Shown here: one piece after another, positions 31,456 to 39,467 of the stretch | How the letters are laid out: the number at the start of each line of letters is the position of its first letter | Position numbering within the stretch: position 1 is the stretch's first letter | DNA from: Campylobacter concisus | Lineage (GTDB): Bacteria > Campylobacterota > Campylobacteria > Campylobacterales > Campylobacteraceae | Assembly (NCBI RefSeq): GCF_003048875.2 | Contig: NZ_CP049264.1 | Span: 992,001 to 1,056,000, forward strand | DNA length: 64,000 nucleotides | Reading direction: 5' to 3' | Notes under the pieces: generated by a model | Seen by the model: the letters and a program-made list of their open reading frames with translations, nothing else | Told to the model about the DNA's origin: nothing | The model's database searches: none | Translations under genes and position numbers: made by a program

Positions 31456-31776
31456 TTATTTCTCCAAAATAGGATTTCCATAAATTGTCATGTGCGTTTC
31501 ATTAGCCTTATAGCCACCAATATTTCCAAAATTATCTAAGTAATTTTTATTTTTATCTTGTATTCTTAATATCCAACCAGAATTTGAATTTGTTCCAATT
31601 GGGGCTTTTGGATCTTCTAATTCTTTCAATACCAGCCTCATCAATAAATCTTATACCATTTCCATTTTTTGCACCAACATTTTCCAATCTTTTAGAACTC
31701 TTGAAATAATTTCATCTACTGTTGCTCCATCTAGCTTTGTAAAATCTCCAACCAAATTTAAAAATTTATTGTTTTG
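31456..31776 (-). pseudogene. C-terminal toxin domain with two frameshifts
   Basis: Three frames in a row make one plausible protein end. First NLVGDFTKLDGATVDEIISR and KDWKMLVQK, then, after a run of six A near 31660, NGNGIRFIDEAGIERIR, then DPKAPIGTNSNSGW and on to YKANETHMTIYGNPILEK and a stop. The histidine-bearing tail just before an immunity gene is typical of secreted polymorphic toxins. The N-terminal part is gone. The nuclease type cannot be told. Confidence 0.55.
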
Positions 31777-31925
31777 TCAGAGTATATATAGAGACGGTTT
31801 ATTTGTTTTTCATCTTTTATAATATTGTCTAGCTCATATCATTTTCAAATTTATACATGCTGATAAATATTTTTTAACACCACATACCATATTCTTGGAT
31901 TTACACCTTCTTTTATATAATATTA
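31758..31925 (-). pseudogene. Fragment of a further toxin/immunity gene
   Basis: Two frames give IKEGVNPRIWYVVLKNIYQH and then ELDNIIKDEKQINRLYIYS to a stop at 31758, separated by a shift near 31850. It overlaps the start of the broken toxin piece. This looks like the C-terminus of a lost immunity gene. Confidence 0.4.
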
Positions 31926-31939
31926 AATATCTATATTTT

Positions 31940-32335
31940 TTACTTGGTAGTTATTTTTGATTTTTCATTTGGTATAAAAAAATCATTCTCATCTGTTGGT
32001 ATCTTTATAAGTGGCGAAAAATCAACTTTCCAAATGTCTACACTATCAACAAAATTATTATCGTACGCAAACATAGTAGCCACACAAAGTAATCCATCAA
32101 TATCATAAAACTCTACGTCCGAAATATGCTTACCGCCGCCAATATACTCATTGCTTTCATAAACAAAGCCAAAGCTTCCCATTTTACCATCATCAAAATA
32201 AAAAATTTCATCTGAAAATTTATAATCTTTATTCTCACTCTGTGAATTTTTAATTAAAATTTCTACCATTTGCCTAATTTGCATAGTTATATGTCTAACT
32301 CGTAATTTTTTATTATATACACAAATCTCTTTCAT
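31940..32335 (-). CDS. Hypothetical protein, immunity-like
   Basis: A 131-residue protein with a weak AAGGG before ATG 32335. The sequence is aromatic and acidic, with FYDIDGLLCVATMFAYDNN and SVDIWKVDFSPLIKIP, a beta-rich pattern seen in single-domain immunity proteins. No family recognised with certainty. It is one of the intact frames in an island of fragments; whether it is expressed is unknown. Confidence 0.45.
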   Translation of the reverse strand: MKEICVYNKKLRVRHITMQIRQMVEILIKNSQSENKDYKFSDEIFYFDDGKMGSFGFVYESNEYIGGGKHISDVEFYDIDGLLCVATMFAYDNNFVDSVDIWKVDFSPLIKIPTDENDFFIPNEKSKITTK

Positions 32336-32345
32336 TATTCAGCCC

Positions 32346-32473
32346 TTATTTAACAATAATGGTACCAATATTATATGTGTCATCTTCTTCTCTAGCATCT
32401 AAGAGTTTCACACTCCAAGTATTTCCAATTTTATCATTTCCTAAAAATATTAAAGATTTTATTGCAAATTTTG
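32346..32473 (-). pseudogene. 42-codon fragment without start
   Basis: Open codons giving FLGNDKIGNTWSVKLLDARE and ending TIIVK before a stop at 32346. There is no suitable start codon. It reads like the C-terminus of a beta-rich protein that has lost its front. Confidence 0.35.
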
Positions 32474-32860
32474 GTTATTTTTAGACACTTGCTTATATTT
32501 ATTCCAAGCAACTATGACATTTTGTGCTTTTTTAACGACGATCTGCCAATTTGGGTCTTTAATAATCGCTTCATCATCATTATCATTTTCTGCAATATAA
32601 TTTCTTAGTTCATCTCTAAAATCATGCAATGAATTTATAAGTTCATCTGAAAAACCTAAAGTGGATACCGTATTTTCCACAAAGTCATCAAAATTTAAAT
32701 CATCAAAAAGCGAGCACATCAATTCAACATAAGACGATACTCCACCATCAATATTGTCCTCATTTAGCCAATGCATTTTTTGTTGTTTTATATCAGAAGC
32801 TTCTTTTATCCAATAATAAATCCATGGTAAAAAATTTTTCTCGATTTTTAAATCTGTCAT
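32459..32860 (-). CDS. Hypothetical acidic protein, immunity-like
   Basis: A 133-residue protein rich in Asp, Glu and Trp (NFLPWIYYWIKEASDIKQQ, then FDDLNFDDFVENT). It starts two bases after the stop of a 46-residue frame. Small acidic proteins placed like this are often immunity proteins. No motif recognised. Confidence 0.45.
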   Translation of the reverse strand: MTDLKIEKNFLPWIYYWIKEASDIKQQKMHWLNEDNIDGGVSSYVELMCSLFDDLNFDDFVENTVSTLGFSDELINSLHDFRDELRNYIAENDNDDEAIIKDPNWQIVVKKAQNVIVAWNKYKQVSKNNQNLQ

Positions 32861-32862
32861 AT

Positions 32863-33003
32863 TTATTGTTCCATAATTTTATTAAGTATATTCAAGTCAA
32901 AATTTTCCAATTCTATATGACTTTCAAAAGATACCGACGGTTTGTCGCTTTTTATTATATTGCCATTTTTATCATAAAACCTAGTATTTAGCGGTTCAAG
33001 CAT
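32863..33003 (-). pseudogene. 46-codon remnant, probable toxin tail
   Basis: A short frame from ATG 33003 (MLEPLNTRFYDKNGNIIKS...) to a stop two bases before the next gene. There is a stop just upstream in frame and no ribosome site. The strand-turn-strand YDKNGNII is common in the tails of large secreted toxins. It marks the right border of the island, next to acpS. Confidence 0.4.
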
Positions 33004-33036
33004 ATAAAATTAGATTATTCTTAAAAAAGATAAATT

Positions 33037-33381
33037 TCACACTATCATCACTGCAGCTACGGCAAATCCGCCGTCGTGAGTTATACTAAGGCTTGCTTCT
33101 TTGATATTAAAATTTGTATAAATTCTTGGGCTAAATTTTATCTTTGGTGCGTTTTTTGCGTCTTTACTGAGCACAATGTCTAAAAAGCCACACTCTTTGC
33201 TGATGCCCACACCAAGGGCTTTGCTAGCTGCTTCTTTGGCCGCCCAAAATCCAGCCAAAGTCGCATCATTTTTTGCTAGCGCGATCTCGCTATCACTTAA
33301 AAATCTCTTTAAAAAAAGCTCGCCGTGACGAGCCTTAAGTCTTGAAATTCTATCTATCTTAACGATATCGATGCCTATCAT
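33037..33381 (-). CDS. acpS: Holo-[acyl-carrier-protein] synthase
   Basis: A 114-residue enzyme that puts phosphopantetheine on ACP. The magnesium and catalytic residues are visible: D5 in GIDIV and E50 with K54 in [11 protein letters not shown]. It overlaps fliL by four bases, the same pairing as in C. jejuni. Confidence 0.95.
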   Translation of the reverse strand: MIGIDIVKIDRISRLKARHGELFLKRFLSDSEIALAKNDATLAGFWAAKEAASKALGVGISKECGFLDIVLSKDAKNAPKIKFSPRIYTNFNIKEASLSITHDGGFAVAAVMIV

Positions 33382-33914
33382 TGCACCACAAAATCAGTAA
33401 AAAATATATTTTTGATGTAGCCATCATTTAGCACTTCATTTAGCTTGCCGACGATCTCGTCTTTTAGCCTATCCTTGCCCTTTGCAGTGCTTACTTCTTC
33501 GTAAGTTTTAGAAGAGAGCGTTCTTATGATGATATCTCTTAAAAGTGCCTTTTTCTTATCAAGCTCGGCAGTTAGTAGCTCGTCGCTTTGCTCTAGATCG
33601 ATCTTAGTTTTAAGAAATCTCGAGCCATTTTCACTAAGTAAATTTACGACAAACTGATCGAGCGGATATATCGGTCCCATGTTCGAATAGTCGTTGCCAC
33701 CGCGTTTTGCTTTGTTTTGAGCGGGTGCTGGTTGAGTTTGAGTCTGAGCTGGTGTTTGCGCCATATTTGCCTCTTTTGGCTCGTCAGAACTAAGCATCAA
33801 AAACGCCACTAGCCCTCCGATAACTAGCAATAAAACAAATATCGCGATGATGATTATCATCAAAGCGCCATTGCCACCTTTTTTTGCTTTTTTCTCTTCA
33901 ACTTCTTCAGCCAT
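33378..33914 (-). CDS. fliL: Flagellar basal-body protein FliL
   Basis: A 178-residue single-pass inner-membrane protein: a short lysine-rich cytoplasmic part, a membrane helix at about 18-42, a Pro/Gln-rich linker and the periplasmic FliL domain ([26 protein letters not shown]). FliL surrounds the stator and supports motor torque. AAAGGAGG lies before the ATG. Confidence 0.95.
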   Translation of the reverse strand: MAEEVEEKKAKKGGNGALMIIIIAIFVLLLVIGGLVAFLMLSSDEPKEANMAQTPAQTQTQPAPAQNKAKRGGNDYSNMGPIYPLDQFVVNLLSENGSRFLKTKIDLEQSDELLTAELDKKKALLRDIIIRTLSSKTYEEVSTAKGKDRLKDEIVGKLNEVLNDGYIKNIFFTDFVVQ

Positions 33915-33940
33915 CTTTCCTCCTTTAAGTTTTGGCTATA

Positions 33941-33946
33941 ATTATA
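33941..33946 (-). promoter_or_regulatory. -10 box for fliL-acpS
   Basis: TATAAT on the minus strand, 27 bases before the fliL ATG. The gap to the divergent ybaK gene is only 58 bases. Confidence 0.5.
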
Positions 33947-33972
33947 CAAAAAATTCACAAAAATGAGAAAAG

Positions 33973-34455
33973 ATGATACATAAAACCAACGCCGCTAGGC
34001 TTTTAGACAAGCTAAAATTAGAGTATGAGATACTTGAGTACGAAGTCGATCTAAACGACCTTTCAGCCGTTCACGTAGCAGCTAGCACTAAGCAAGATAT
34101 AAAGCAAATTTATAAGACGATCGTCTGTCAGTGCGAGCCTAAAAATTTTGTCGTTGCTTGCTTGCAAGGCGATCTGGAGCTTGATCTAAAAGCACTTGCT
34201 CATGCATGCGGAGCTAAGCGCTGCGAGCTTATAAATTTAAAAGACCTAGAAAAGATCACCGGCTACATCAGAGGCGGCTGCTCGCCACTTGCTATGAAAA
34301 AGCACTTTGCGACCTTCATCGATGAGCGAGCAAAAGAGCAAGAGTACGTGCTAGTAAGCGCTGGAGTAAGAGGCAAGCAGATAAAGATAGCTCCAAATGA
34401 CCTTTTGAAAGCTTGCGAAGCGGATTACGCTGATATCGCCAGGCTAGCTCTTTAA
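33973..34455 (+). CDS. ybaK: Cys-tRNA(Pro) deacylase (YbaK/EbsC)
   Basis: A 160-residue trans-editing protein that removes cysteine mischarged on tRNA-Pro. Family stretches: KTIVCQCE near 44, GCSPLAMKKHFATFID near 95 and VSAGVRGKQIKIAP near 125. It converges with the methyltransferase gene, overlapping it by 12 bases. Confidence 0.9.
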   Translation: MIHKTNAARLLDKLKLEYEILEYEVDLNDLSAVHVAASTKQDIKQIYKTIVCQCEPKNFVVACLQGDLELDLKALAHACGAKRCELINLKDLEKITGYIRGGCSPLAMKKHFATFIDERAKEQEYVLVSAGVRGKQIKIAPNDLLKACEADYADIARLAL

Positions 34456-35430
34456 AAACTCTATAAATTTAAACTTCTCGCCTAAAAACTCAGGCGAGAG
34501 TAGAAATTTTGCCTGTTTTGCGGCATTTTCATAGGCTTGCTTGCTGCCTTTTTCAAGCACCAAAGATAAAATTTCATCCACGCCAAAGTCGCAAACTAAG
34601 GCATCATTTTGTTTTTTAAATTTAAGCATCAAAAAGCCAGCCTCGAAAAAAGCGGCCTTGACCTGCTTAAAGCAAAGGCTATAAGTTAGATCAGAGCTTT
34701 TAAAATATGGCGCAAGGTTTGAAATTTCAAACAAAGAAAAAACTTGATGATCCTTAAAAACTCTTAGGCTAAATTCATTTTTTGGTTCAAACTCGCCGTA
34801 GTCAAAGCTTAAAAATCTCACCTTTTTTGCCGAATTTGCAAGCTGGAGTGCAAATTTGGCGTAGCTAGTTGATATCTCGCCCTTTTTTATGCCAAATTTC
34901 TTTGCAAGGGCTAGTAAATTTTGATCCGCCTTTTGCCAGTGAAATTTTAGATCACTATCCACAAAAAGCATATTCTCCCCGTCTATTACCTCGCAGCTAA
35001 ACGCGTCAAGCAGCTCATTTGAGATGACAAAAATTTCATCAAACGAGCACTCGTCTAAATTTTCATAGTGCCCTACTCTAGCCTCGTCACCAAAGCGATT
35101 TTTAAAGGTTTCAATCTGTTTTTTGCGTAAAATTTCATGAGGTTCGATGATGATAAACTCTAAATTTGACAAAATTTCTGGCTCAAGCGTAAAGATGCCC
35201 TGCGCAAAATCAGCCAGCATATCGCCTGAGTTTGCGCCGATCTCCACGACCTTGCAAGAGCTAGAAATTTTGCCATTTTTAAGTAGCTTTAAAAAGTAGT
35301 TTGCAAGGCAAGCGCCAAAGAGATATCCAACGCTTACATTTGTATAAAAATCACCCTTTTTGCCGATATCCACGCCAAATTTATAGTAGTTTTCATTGAC
35401 CCAGATATCAAAAAACTCGCTAAATTTCAT
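34444..35430 (-). CDS. SAM-dependent methyltransferase, MidA/NDUFAF7 family
   Basis: A 328-residue protein. The family opening is GDFYTNVSVGYLFGACLANY near 26, with the SAM loop VVEIGANSGDMLADF near 60 and ISNELLDAF near 135. Eukaryotic NDUFAF7 methylates an arginine in complex I; the bacterial target is not known. It overlaps the TRIC gene by four bases. Confidence 0.82.
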   Translation of the reverse strand: MKFSEFFDIWVNENYYKFGVDIGKKGDFYTNVSVGYLFGACLANYFLKLLKNGKISSSCKVVEIGANSGDMLADFAQGIFTLEPEILSNLEFIIIEPHEILRKKQIETFKNRFGDEARVGHYENLDECSFDEIFVISNELLDAFSCEVIDGENMLFVDSDLKFHWQKADQNLLALAKKFGIKKGEISTSYAKFALQLANSAKKVRFLSFDYGEFEPKNEFSLRVFKDHQVFSLFEISNLAPYFKSSDLTYSLCFKQVKAAFFEAGFLMLKFKKQNDALVCDFGVDEILSLVLEKGSKQAYENAAKQAKFLLSPEFLGEKFKFIEFLKS

Positions 35431-36035
35431 AGATCAGGTAGCTTCCAGCCTCTATAAAATGCAAACATCCTGACCGTTATGCCAGCAGCTAGCAACAGCA
35501 TGGTAAAAAATATGTTGGTAAGGCCTAGATGATAGAGGATAAAGTAAGCAAGCCCCACGCCAAGGCTTATCGTGCCGTAAAGTCCTGTGCGCAAAAACCA
35601 TGGAACTTCATTTAGCAAGATATCTCTTAAGATACCGCCGCCAACGCCGTTAAAAAAGGCGATCATCATGACGCCAAAGATGTTGTAGCTATACTCGATG
35701 GCAACCATCGCTCCAACGATAGAAAAGCAGATAACATCGATCGCATCGGCAAAGATAAAGACAAATTTCTTCTCTAAACCATCTCTTTTTATATGCAAAT
35801 TTGTGATCCTAGATACGACAAGCATAAAGATGACGACGCTTACTGGCATGTAGTGAGTGAATGAATAAACTGCCCTGCCAACGAGCATATCACGCACGAT
35901 GCCGCCTCCAAGTGCTGTCAAAAATGCAGACAAAAAGACGCCCAGCCAGTCACACTCTCTTTTTACTGCAAATAAAAAGCCACTAAGCGCAGCTGATGCG
36001 ATACCGACGTATTCGACAAAAAGTATTAAGCTCAT
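35427..36035 (-). CDS. TRIC-type cation channel family protein (UPF0126)
   Basis: A 202-residue membrane protein made of two similar three-helix halves. Each half has the GGGIxRD motif: LGGGIVRDMLVGR near 43 and GVGGGILRDILLNEVP near 130. Bacterial TRIC homologues form trimeric K+/Na+ channels. Confidence 0.9.
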   Translation of the reverse strand: MSLILFVEYVGIASAALSGFLFAVKRECDWLGVFLSAFLTALGGGIVRDMLVGRAVYSFTHYMPVSVVIFMLVVSRITNLHIKRDGLEKKFVFIFADAIDVICFSIVGAMVAIEYSYNIFGVMMIAFFNGVGGGILRDILLNEVPWFLRTGLYGTISLGVGLAYFILYHLGLTNIFFTMLLLAAGITVRMFAFYRGWKLPDL

Positions 36036-36119
36036 ATTTTTTCCTTAAAAATGGGCATTTTATAATGAAATCTCATAAAATTTCATTAATAAATTTTTAA
36101 ATAATAGTTTATTTTAGGC

Positions 36120-36125
36120 TATAAT
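36120..36125 (+). promoter_or_regulatory. -10 box for the second SYLF gene
   Basis: TATAAT, 24 bases before ATG 36150, with AAGGAAA ahead of the start. Confidence 0.55.
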
Positions 36126-36149
36126 AACAAAAATTTTAAATAAGGAAAT

Positions 36150-36818
36150 TTGATGAAAAAAATTCTAACTTTGCTCTTTTTGATCGGCTCATTTTTTGCG
36201 TTAAATTTAAACGCTGACGTGATCCAAAATCAAAAATTAAAAAACGCGATAAACATTTTAAACGCTTTTGGCACTAGAAATTTAAAACCAAATACAAAAT
36301 TTACAGGCATCAAAGCCATCGCTATCATCCCAGACGTGACAAAAGCAGGTGCGATCATCACTGGCTCAAAAGGCAAAGGCGTATTTATCGCTAAAAACGA
36401 CGATGGCGAGTGGTCAAGCCCATTTTTTGTAAATTACACATCTGGCAGCATCGGACTTCAGCTAGGATATAGCTCGGCCGATATGATCATCTTGTTTAAA
36501 AACTCAGAAGCCTACGCAAGCTTATTTAACGCAAAAGATACGATCAGTCTAAAAGCAGAAGCAACTGGTGGCGTTGGCAACGAAGTGGCGATAGCTAGCG
36601 ATTTGCCTGAAATTTCAGCATTTGTCGAGGAGCGTGGCAAGACTAGTGGAGCTTTTGTTGGCGTCAGCTTAGACGTGGCAAGACTTAAGATAAACGCACA
36701 AGATACAAACGACTACTACGATAGAATGTATGAATTTGAAGATATCTACAACAACAGCCCAAAAGCTAGCAAATATACAATCAAATTTAAAGAGATAATC
36801 TCAAAATATTTCTTATAA
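36150..36818 (+). CDS. SYLF/Ysc84-domain lipid-binding protein, exported
   Basis: A 222-residue protein with a Sec signal peptide (ILTLLFLIGSFFALNLNAD). SYLF signatures: AIAIIPDVTKAGAIITGSKG near 50 and SGSIGLQLGYSSADMIILF near 90. It is a paralogue of the 24181 product but single, with its own promoter and terminator. Likely periplasmic lipid binding; role unknown. Confidence 0.87.
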   Translation: MMKKILTLLFLIGSFFALNLNADVIQNQKLKNAINILNAFGTRNLKPNTKFTGIKAIAIIPDVTKAGAIITGSKGKGVFIAKNDDGEWSSPFFVNYTSGSIGLQLGYSSADMIILFKNSEAYASLFNAKDTISLKAEATGGVGNEVAIASDLPEISAFVEERGKTSGAFVGVSLDVARLKINAQDTNDYYDRMYEFEDIYNNSPKASKYTIKFKEIISKYFL

Positions 36819-36830
36819 AAACCTCACTTC

Positions 36831-36862
36831 TTGGCTCTTTTAAAAGAGTCAAGCTCTTTTTT
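36831..36862 (+). terminator. Terminator of the second SYLF gene
   Basis: TTGGCTCTTTT pairs with AAAAGAGTCAA (one G-T pair), followed by CTCTTTTTT. Confidence 0.65.
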
Positions 36863-36924
36863 AGCATTTTAAAGATTTTTGAAATTTAGTTTATAAATTA
36901 GCAAGATTATGGCTTAGCCTTTTG

Positions 36925-37134
36925 CTAAACCATAAATAGTGATACAAAGCGTTTTTTAGGGATCGGAGAAAATTGAGTCATATATTCAAACGCCTCTTCG
37001 TAGTCGCCGTCAGTGTATTGCGCGACTTGCTCGATAAGCTCGTAAAGCTCTTCGTCGTCCATCGAGTCAAAGCTGCCTCTATTTTCCAAAACCTCTAACA
37101 AAACGGCGTCTAATTCTAGCTCGTCGTAAGTCAT
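36925..37134 (-). CDS. Small acidic hypothetical protein
   Basis: A 69-residue, strongly acidic protein (MTYDELELDAVLLEVLE...), starting at ATG 37134 with AAGGAACGAA before it; the frame is open 31 codons further but without support. It is helical, with many Asp-Glu-Leu clusters and no named domain. It lies alone, divergent from the Fur-family gene. Confidence 0.6.
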   Translation of the reverse strand: MTYDELELDAVLLEVLENRGSFDSMDDEELYELIEQVAQYTDGDYEEAFEYMTQFSPIPKKRFVSLFMV

Positions 37135-37245
37135 TTCGTTCCTTAATTCTGATTTAAAAAATGCGAAACTATACCAAAAGAAGCTTATAAAATACTTTAC
37201 TTTAAATTCGTAAGAAATTTTATGCATTTTTTAGTAGCAAAGTTG

Positions 37246-37269
37246 TAAAATTTCTACTTTCATTATCAA
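37246..37269 (+). promoter_or_regulatory. Promoter and Fur-like operator of the regulator gene
   Basis: TAAAAT at 37246-37251 is a candidate -10. CTTTCATTATCAA at 37257-37269, over the predicted start point, is the exact reverse complement of 37754-37766 in front of the HMA_2/ATPase operon. GATAAT-type sequences are the core of Fur boxes. This suggests the regulator controls itself. Confidence 0.45.
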
Positions 37270-37284
37270 TTTGATAGGGATTTT

Positions 37285-37731
37285 GTGGAAGACTTTGAAC
37301 TATTTTACAAGCATTTTAACGAGTTTTTAAAAGCTTTTGGTCAAAAAGGCTCTGAGATAAAAGAGCAAATTTTGCGTGTGCTTTTTGCCAGCAAGTCGCA
37401 TCTAAATGCTCAAGAAATTTGCCAAAAAATTTATGAAACTTACAAAAATGAAATTTCAATGACTTCGATATATACTTTTTTAAATTTTCTTGAAGAGCAC
37501 CATCTGGCAAATAGTTTTGAGCAAAATGGTGTTAAAAATTACGAGCTAAATTTAAAATCCTCTCACGATCACTTGATATGTGAAATTTGTGGCAAAGTGG
37601 TTGATTTTGAAGATGAGATGATAGAGCAAAGACAAGATCAAATTTGCAGCCAAAGGTCATTTAGTGCAGAGTCTCACAAGATGATACTTTATGGAATTTG
37701 CAGTGATTGCCAAGCAAAAAATGGGATTTAA
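37285..37731 (+). CDS. Fur-family metal-dependent regulator
   Basis: A 148-residue protein starting at GTG 37285. It has a winged helix (residues 20-80, with SMTSIYTFLNFLEEH as the recognition part) and a C-terminal dimer domain. The structural zinc cysteines are both present (C99/C102 and C139/C142). The usual HHDH metal loop is SHDH here. Fur, PerR and Zur cannot be told apart by eye, and the sequence need not be the cell's main Fur. Its place, 100 bases before a probable iron-storage operon on the same strand, suggests a local iron-responsive regulator. Confidence 0.85.
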   Translation: MEDFELFYKHFNEFLKAFGQKGSEIKEQILRVLFASKSHLNAQEICQKIYETYKNEISMTSIYTFLNFLEEHHLANSFEQNGVKNYELNLKSSHDHLICEICGKVVDFEDEMIEQRQDQICSQRSFSAESHKMILYGICSDCQAKNGI

Positions 37732-37753
37732 ATTTATCATTTCATTTTACTTT

Positions 37754-37808
37754 TTGATAATGAAAGACAAAAAAATTTCAGATTTGTTTAAGTTGCAGAT
37801 TAGATAAT
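37754..37808 (+). promoter_or_regulatory. Putative operator and promoter of the ferrosome-like operon
   Basis: TTGATAATGAAAG at 37754-37766 repeats, inverted, the 13 bases in front of the regulator. GATAAT at 37803-37808 is a candidate -10, followed by an AAAAGG ribosome site at 37823. The operator lies upstream of the -10 rather than over it. Confidence 0.45.
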
Positions 37809-37833
37809 ACGCAGACAAAATAAAAGGATGAAA

Positions 37834-38157
37834 ATGGATATAAAAACACAAACTTTAGCACAAGTTGCAAGCTATTTTTCGATGATAGCTCACACAAATG
37901 GCAGACTAAGAGTAAGAGTTAGCCCAAAGATCAAAGAGCTAAGCAGCAGCGTAAATTTGGCCAGTTTAGATGACATGATAGCTCAGATAAATGGCATAAA
38001 AAATGTTAAATTTAACAAGATAATCGGCTCTGTAACGATCGAATACGATCATGAAATTTTCCCTAAAAATCTCTGGGAGGATCTCTTAAAAGGGCAAAAT
38101 TTAGAAGAAATTTCAGCTAAAGTAAATGAAGTAGCAAGAGAAGTAAAATATGCTTAA
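37834..38157 (+). CDS. HMA_2-like protein (FezC-like candidate)
   Basis: A 107-residue protein from ATG 37834, preferred over the ATG six bases earlier because of the AAAAGG spacing. It has one ferredoxin-like heavy-metal-associated fold without the CxxC metal site: HTNGRLRVRVSPKI, then INGIKNVKFNKIIGSVTIEYD. This degenerate HMA form recurs at the N-terminus of the ATPase five genes later. In ferrosome clusters a protein of this sort accompanies the P1B-6 ATPase. It overlaps the next gene by eight bases. Confidence 0.65.
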   Translation: MDIKTQTLAQVASYFSMIAHTNGRLRVRVSPKIKELSSSVNLASLDDMIAQINGIKNVKFNKIIGSVTIEYDHEIFPKNLWEDLLKGQNLEEISAKVNEVAREVKYA

Positions 38158-38800
38158 TGAGCTTTTAAACGCCTCTTATACGAGCGAAAAAAACGCACTT
38201 AGGTTATATGAAAGCCTAGCTTCGTTTGGCGAAGTATTTGATCAAATCGCAAGTGTGAGAAAAAATGCGATCATCTTGATAGAGAAATTTGCAAGTGCGC
38301 ACGAGTATGAGCTTGTTTGCGAAAATGAAGCTATCTTTTTGCCAGCAAAAAATAAAGAAGATGCGCTGATAGAGGCACTAAACTATGAAAATGAGCTAAA
38401 CAAAATGTATGAAAAATTTTGTGAAAGCTTAGATGATGAAGAGCTAAAAGATCTATTTTTTAGACTTTGGGCTACTTCAAATAATGAATATATCGCCTCT
38501 TTAAAGCACTGCTTAAAAGAAATTTATAGCGGAGCTAAGGCAAAAAATGAGCTAAATTTAAATGAAATTTCGCAAAATTTTGAGCAAAATGGCATAACAA
38601 ACATTTTAGAAAGCTATCAAAATGACTTTAATGAGATAACTAAAAGCTTGCAAAATATCGCAAGTGGCAAGGCTGATAAAAGCGAGTTGGCAAAGATCAC
38701 AAACAACCCAAATTTCTCGTTTTTTAGCGGGCTTGCGCTTGGGGCATTAGGCATTTCAGTAGTTAGCAAAAATTTTAATAAGGATGAAGAAGATGAATAA
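38150..38800 (+). CDS. Ferritin-like helical protein
   Basis: A 216-residue protein. Residues 1-130 form two long helical pairs with the ferritin-like spacing: EKNALRLYESLA near 13, NELNKMYEKF near 82 and NNEYIASLKHCL near 110. Only some of the carboxylate and histidine metal ligands are in place, so a full di-iron site is not certain. A C-terminal hydrophobic stretch (FFSGLALGALGISVVS, about 191-206) could sit in a membrane. Its place inside a putative iron-organelle operon makes iron handling likely. Confidence 0.6.
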   Translation: MLNELLNASYTSEKNALRLYESLASFGEVFDQIASVRKNAIILIEKFASAHEYELVCENEAIFLPAKNKEDALIEALNYENELNKMYEKFCESLDDEELKDLFFRLWATSNNEYIASLKHCLKEIYSGAKAKNELNLNEISQNFEQNGITNILESYQNDFNEITKSLQNIASGKADKSELAKITNNPNFSFFSGLALGALGISVVSKNFNKDEEDE

Positions 38801-39143
38801 TTTACAAAATCAAACAAAGAAAGGATTTAAAATGGCATTACCATTTTTAGCAGGTTTAGCAGTAGGCGGTTTAGCAGTAGTTGCTTGGAGTAAAAGAGAT
38901 AAGATCAAAGAGTGTGCCAAAGATGGCCTAGATAAAGGCAAAGAGGCTGCAAAAGATCTTTATAAAAAAGGCAAAAACGTCGCAAAAGATGCAAAAGACT
39001 TCATGGTCAAAGAAGAGAAAAAAGCAAAACGTGGCGTTAAAAAAGTAGAAAAAGAGGCTGAAAAAGTGGTTAAAAAAACAAGAAAACCACGTGCTAAAAA
39101 GCCAGCAGCTCCAAAAGCTATCACACCAAACGATATAGCTTAA
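38793..39143 (+). CDS. Glycine-zipper protein with histone-like lysine-rich tail
   Basis: A 116-residue protein. A short membrane-type segment (LPFLAGLAVGGLAVVAW) with a GxxxG zipper is followed by an amphipathic, YtxH-like helix and a very basic tail ending KPRAKKPAAPKA, like histone H1. An ATG at 38832 with AAGGA before it is an alternative start (MALPFLAGLAV). The tail could bind polyphosphate, DNA or acidic mineral; this is inference. No named family. Confidence 0.6.
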   Translation: MNNLQNQTKKGFKMALPFLAGLAVGGLAVVAWSKRDKIKECAKDGLDKGKEAAKDLYKKGKNVAKDAKDFMVKEEKKAKRGVKKVEKEAEKVVKKTRKPRAKKPAAPKAITPNDIA

Positions 39144-39152
39144 GGATAGAGA

Positions 39153-39467
39153 ATGCAAGAAAATAGTCTTTTTACACTTTCAAACACAAGACTTCCATTT
39201 GATCACTTCATCAGTGGAGCCTTGATCGCTGGCATGGGCGCGGCTGCGCTTGGCTTTAGCGACTATCTAAACAACAGAGCAACTAAAAAAGATGTCGCTA
39301 AAAAGATAGCAAAATACGCCGTAACTGGTGGTTTTGTAGGTGCTGTTGGCATTCATGCTTCAAATTTGATAGCACAAAAAAAATATCTAAACGCAGCAGC
39401 TTTTACTGCAGCTGGCATCGGCGGTCTTTTGATAGCTGAAGAACTAATAAAATTGGAGAGTAAATAA
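39153..39467 (+). CDS. Glycine-zipper membrane protein (FezA-like candidate)
   Basis: A 104-residue hydrophobic protein with two or three membrane helices full of small residues: GALIAGMGAAALGFSDYL near 23, TGGFVGAVGIHASN near 58 and AAFTAAGIGGLLIAEELI near 82. The small-residue packing resembles proteins that shape organelle membranes. GGATAG lies ahead of the ATG; the stop overlaps the next start by one base. Confidence 0.6.
   Translation: MQENSLFTLSNTRLPFDHFISGALIAGMGAAALGFSDYLNNRATKKDVAKKIAKYAVTGGFVGAVGIHASNLIAQKKYLNAAAFTAAGIGGLLIAEELIKLESK

Noticed and set aside
30130-33010. Prophage or insertion sequence
   Set aside because: No integrase, transposase, phage structural gene or terminal inverted repeat is visible; the pieces look like toxin and immunity genes.
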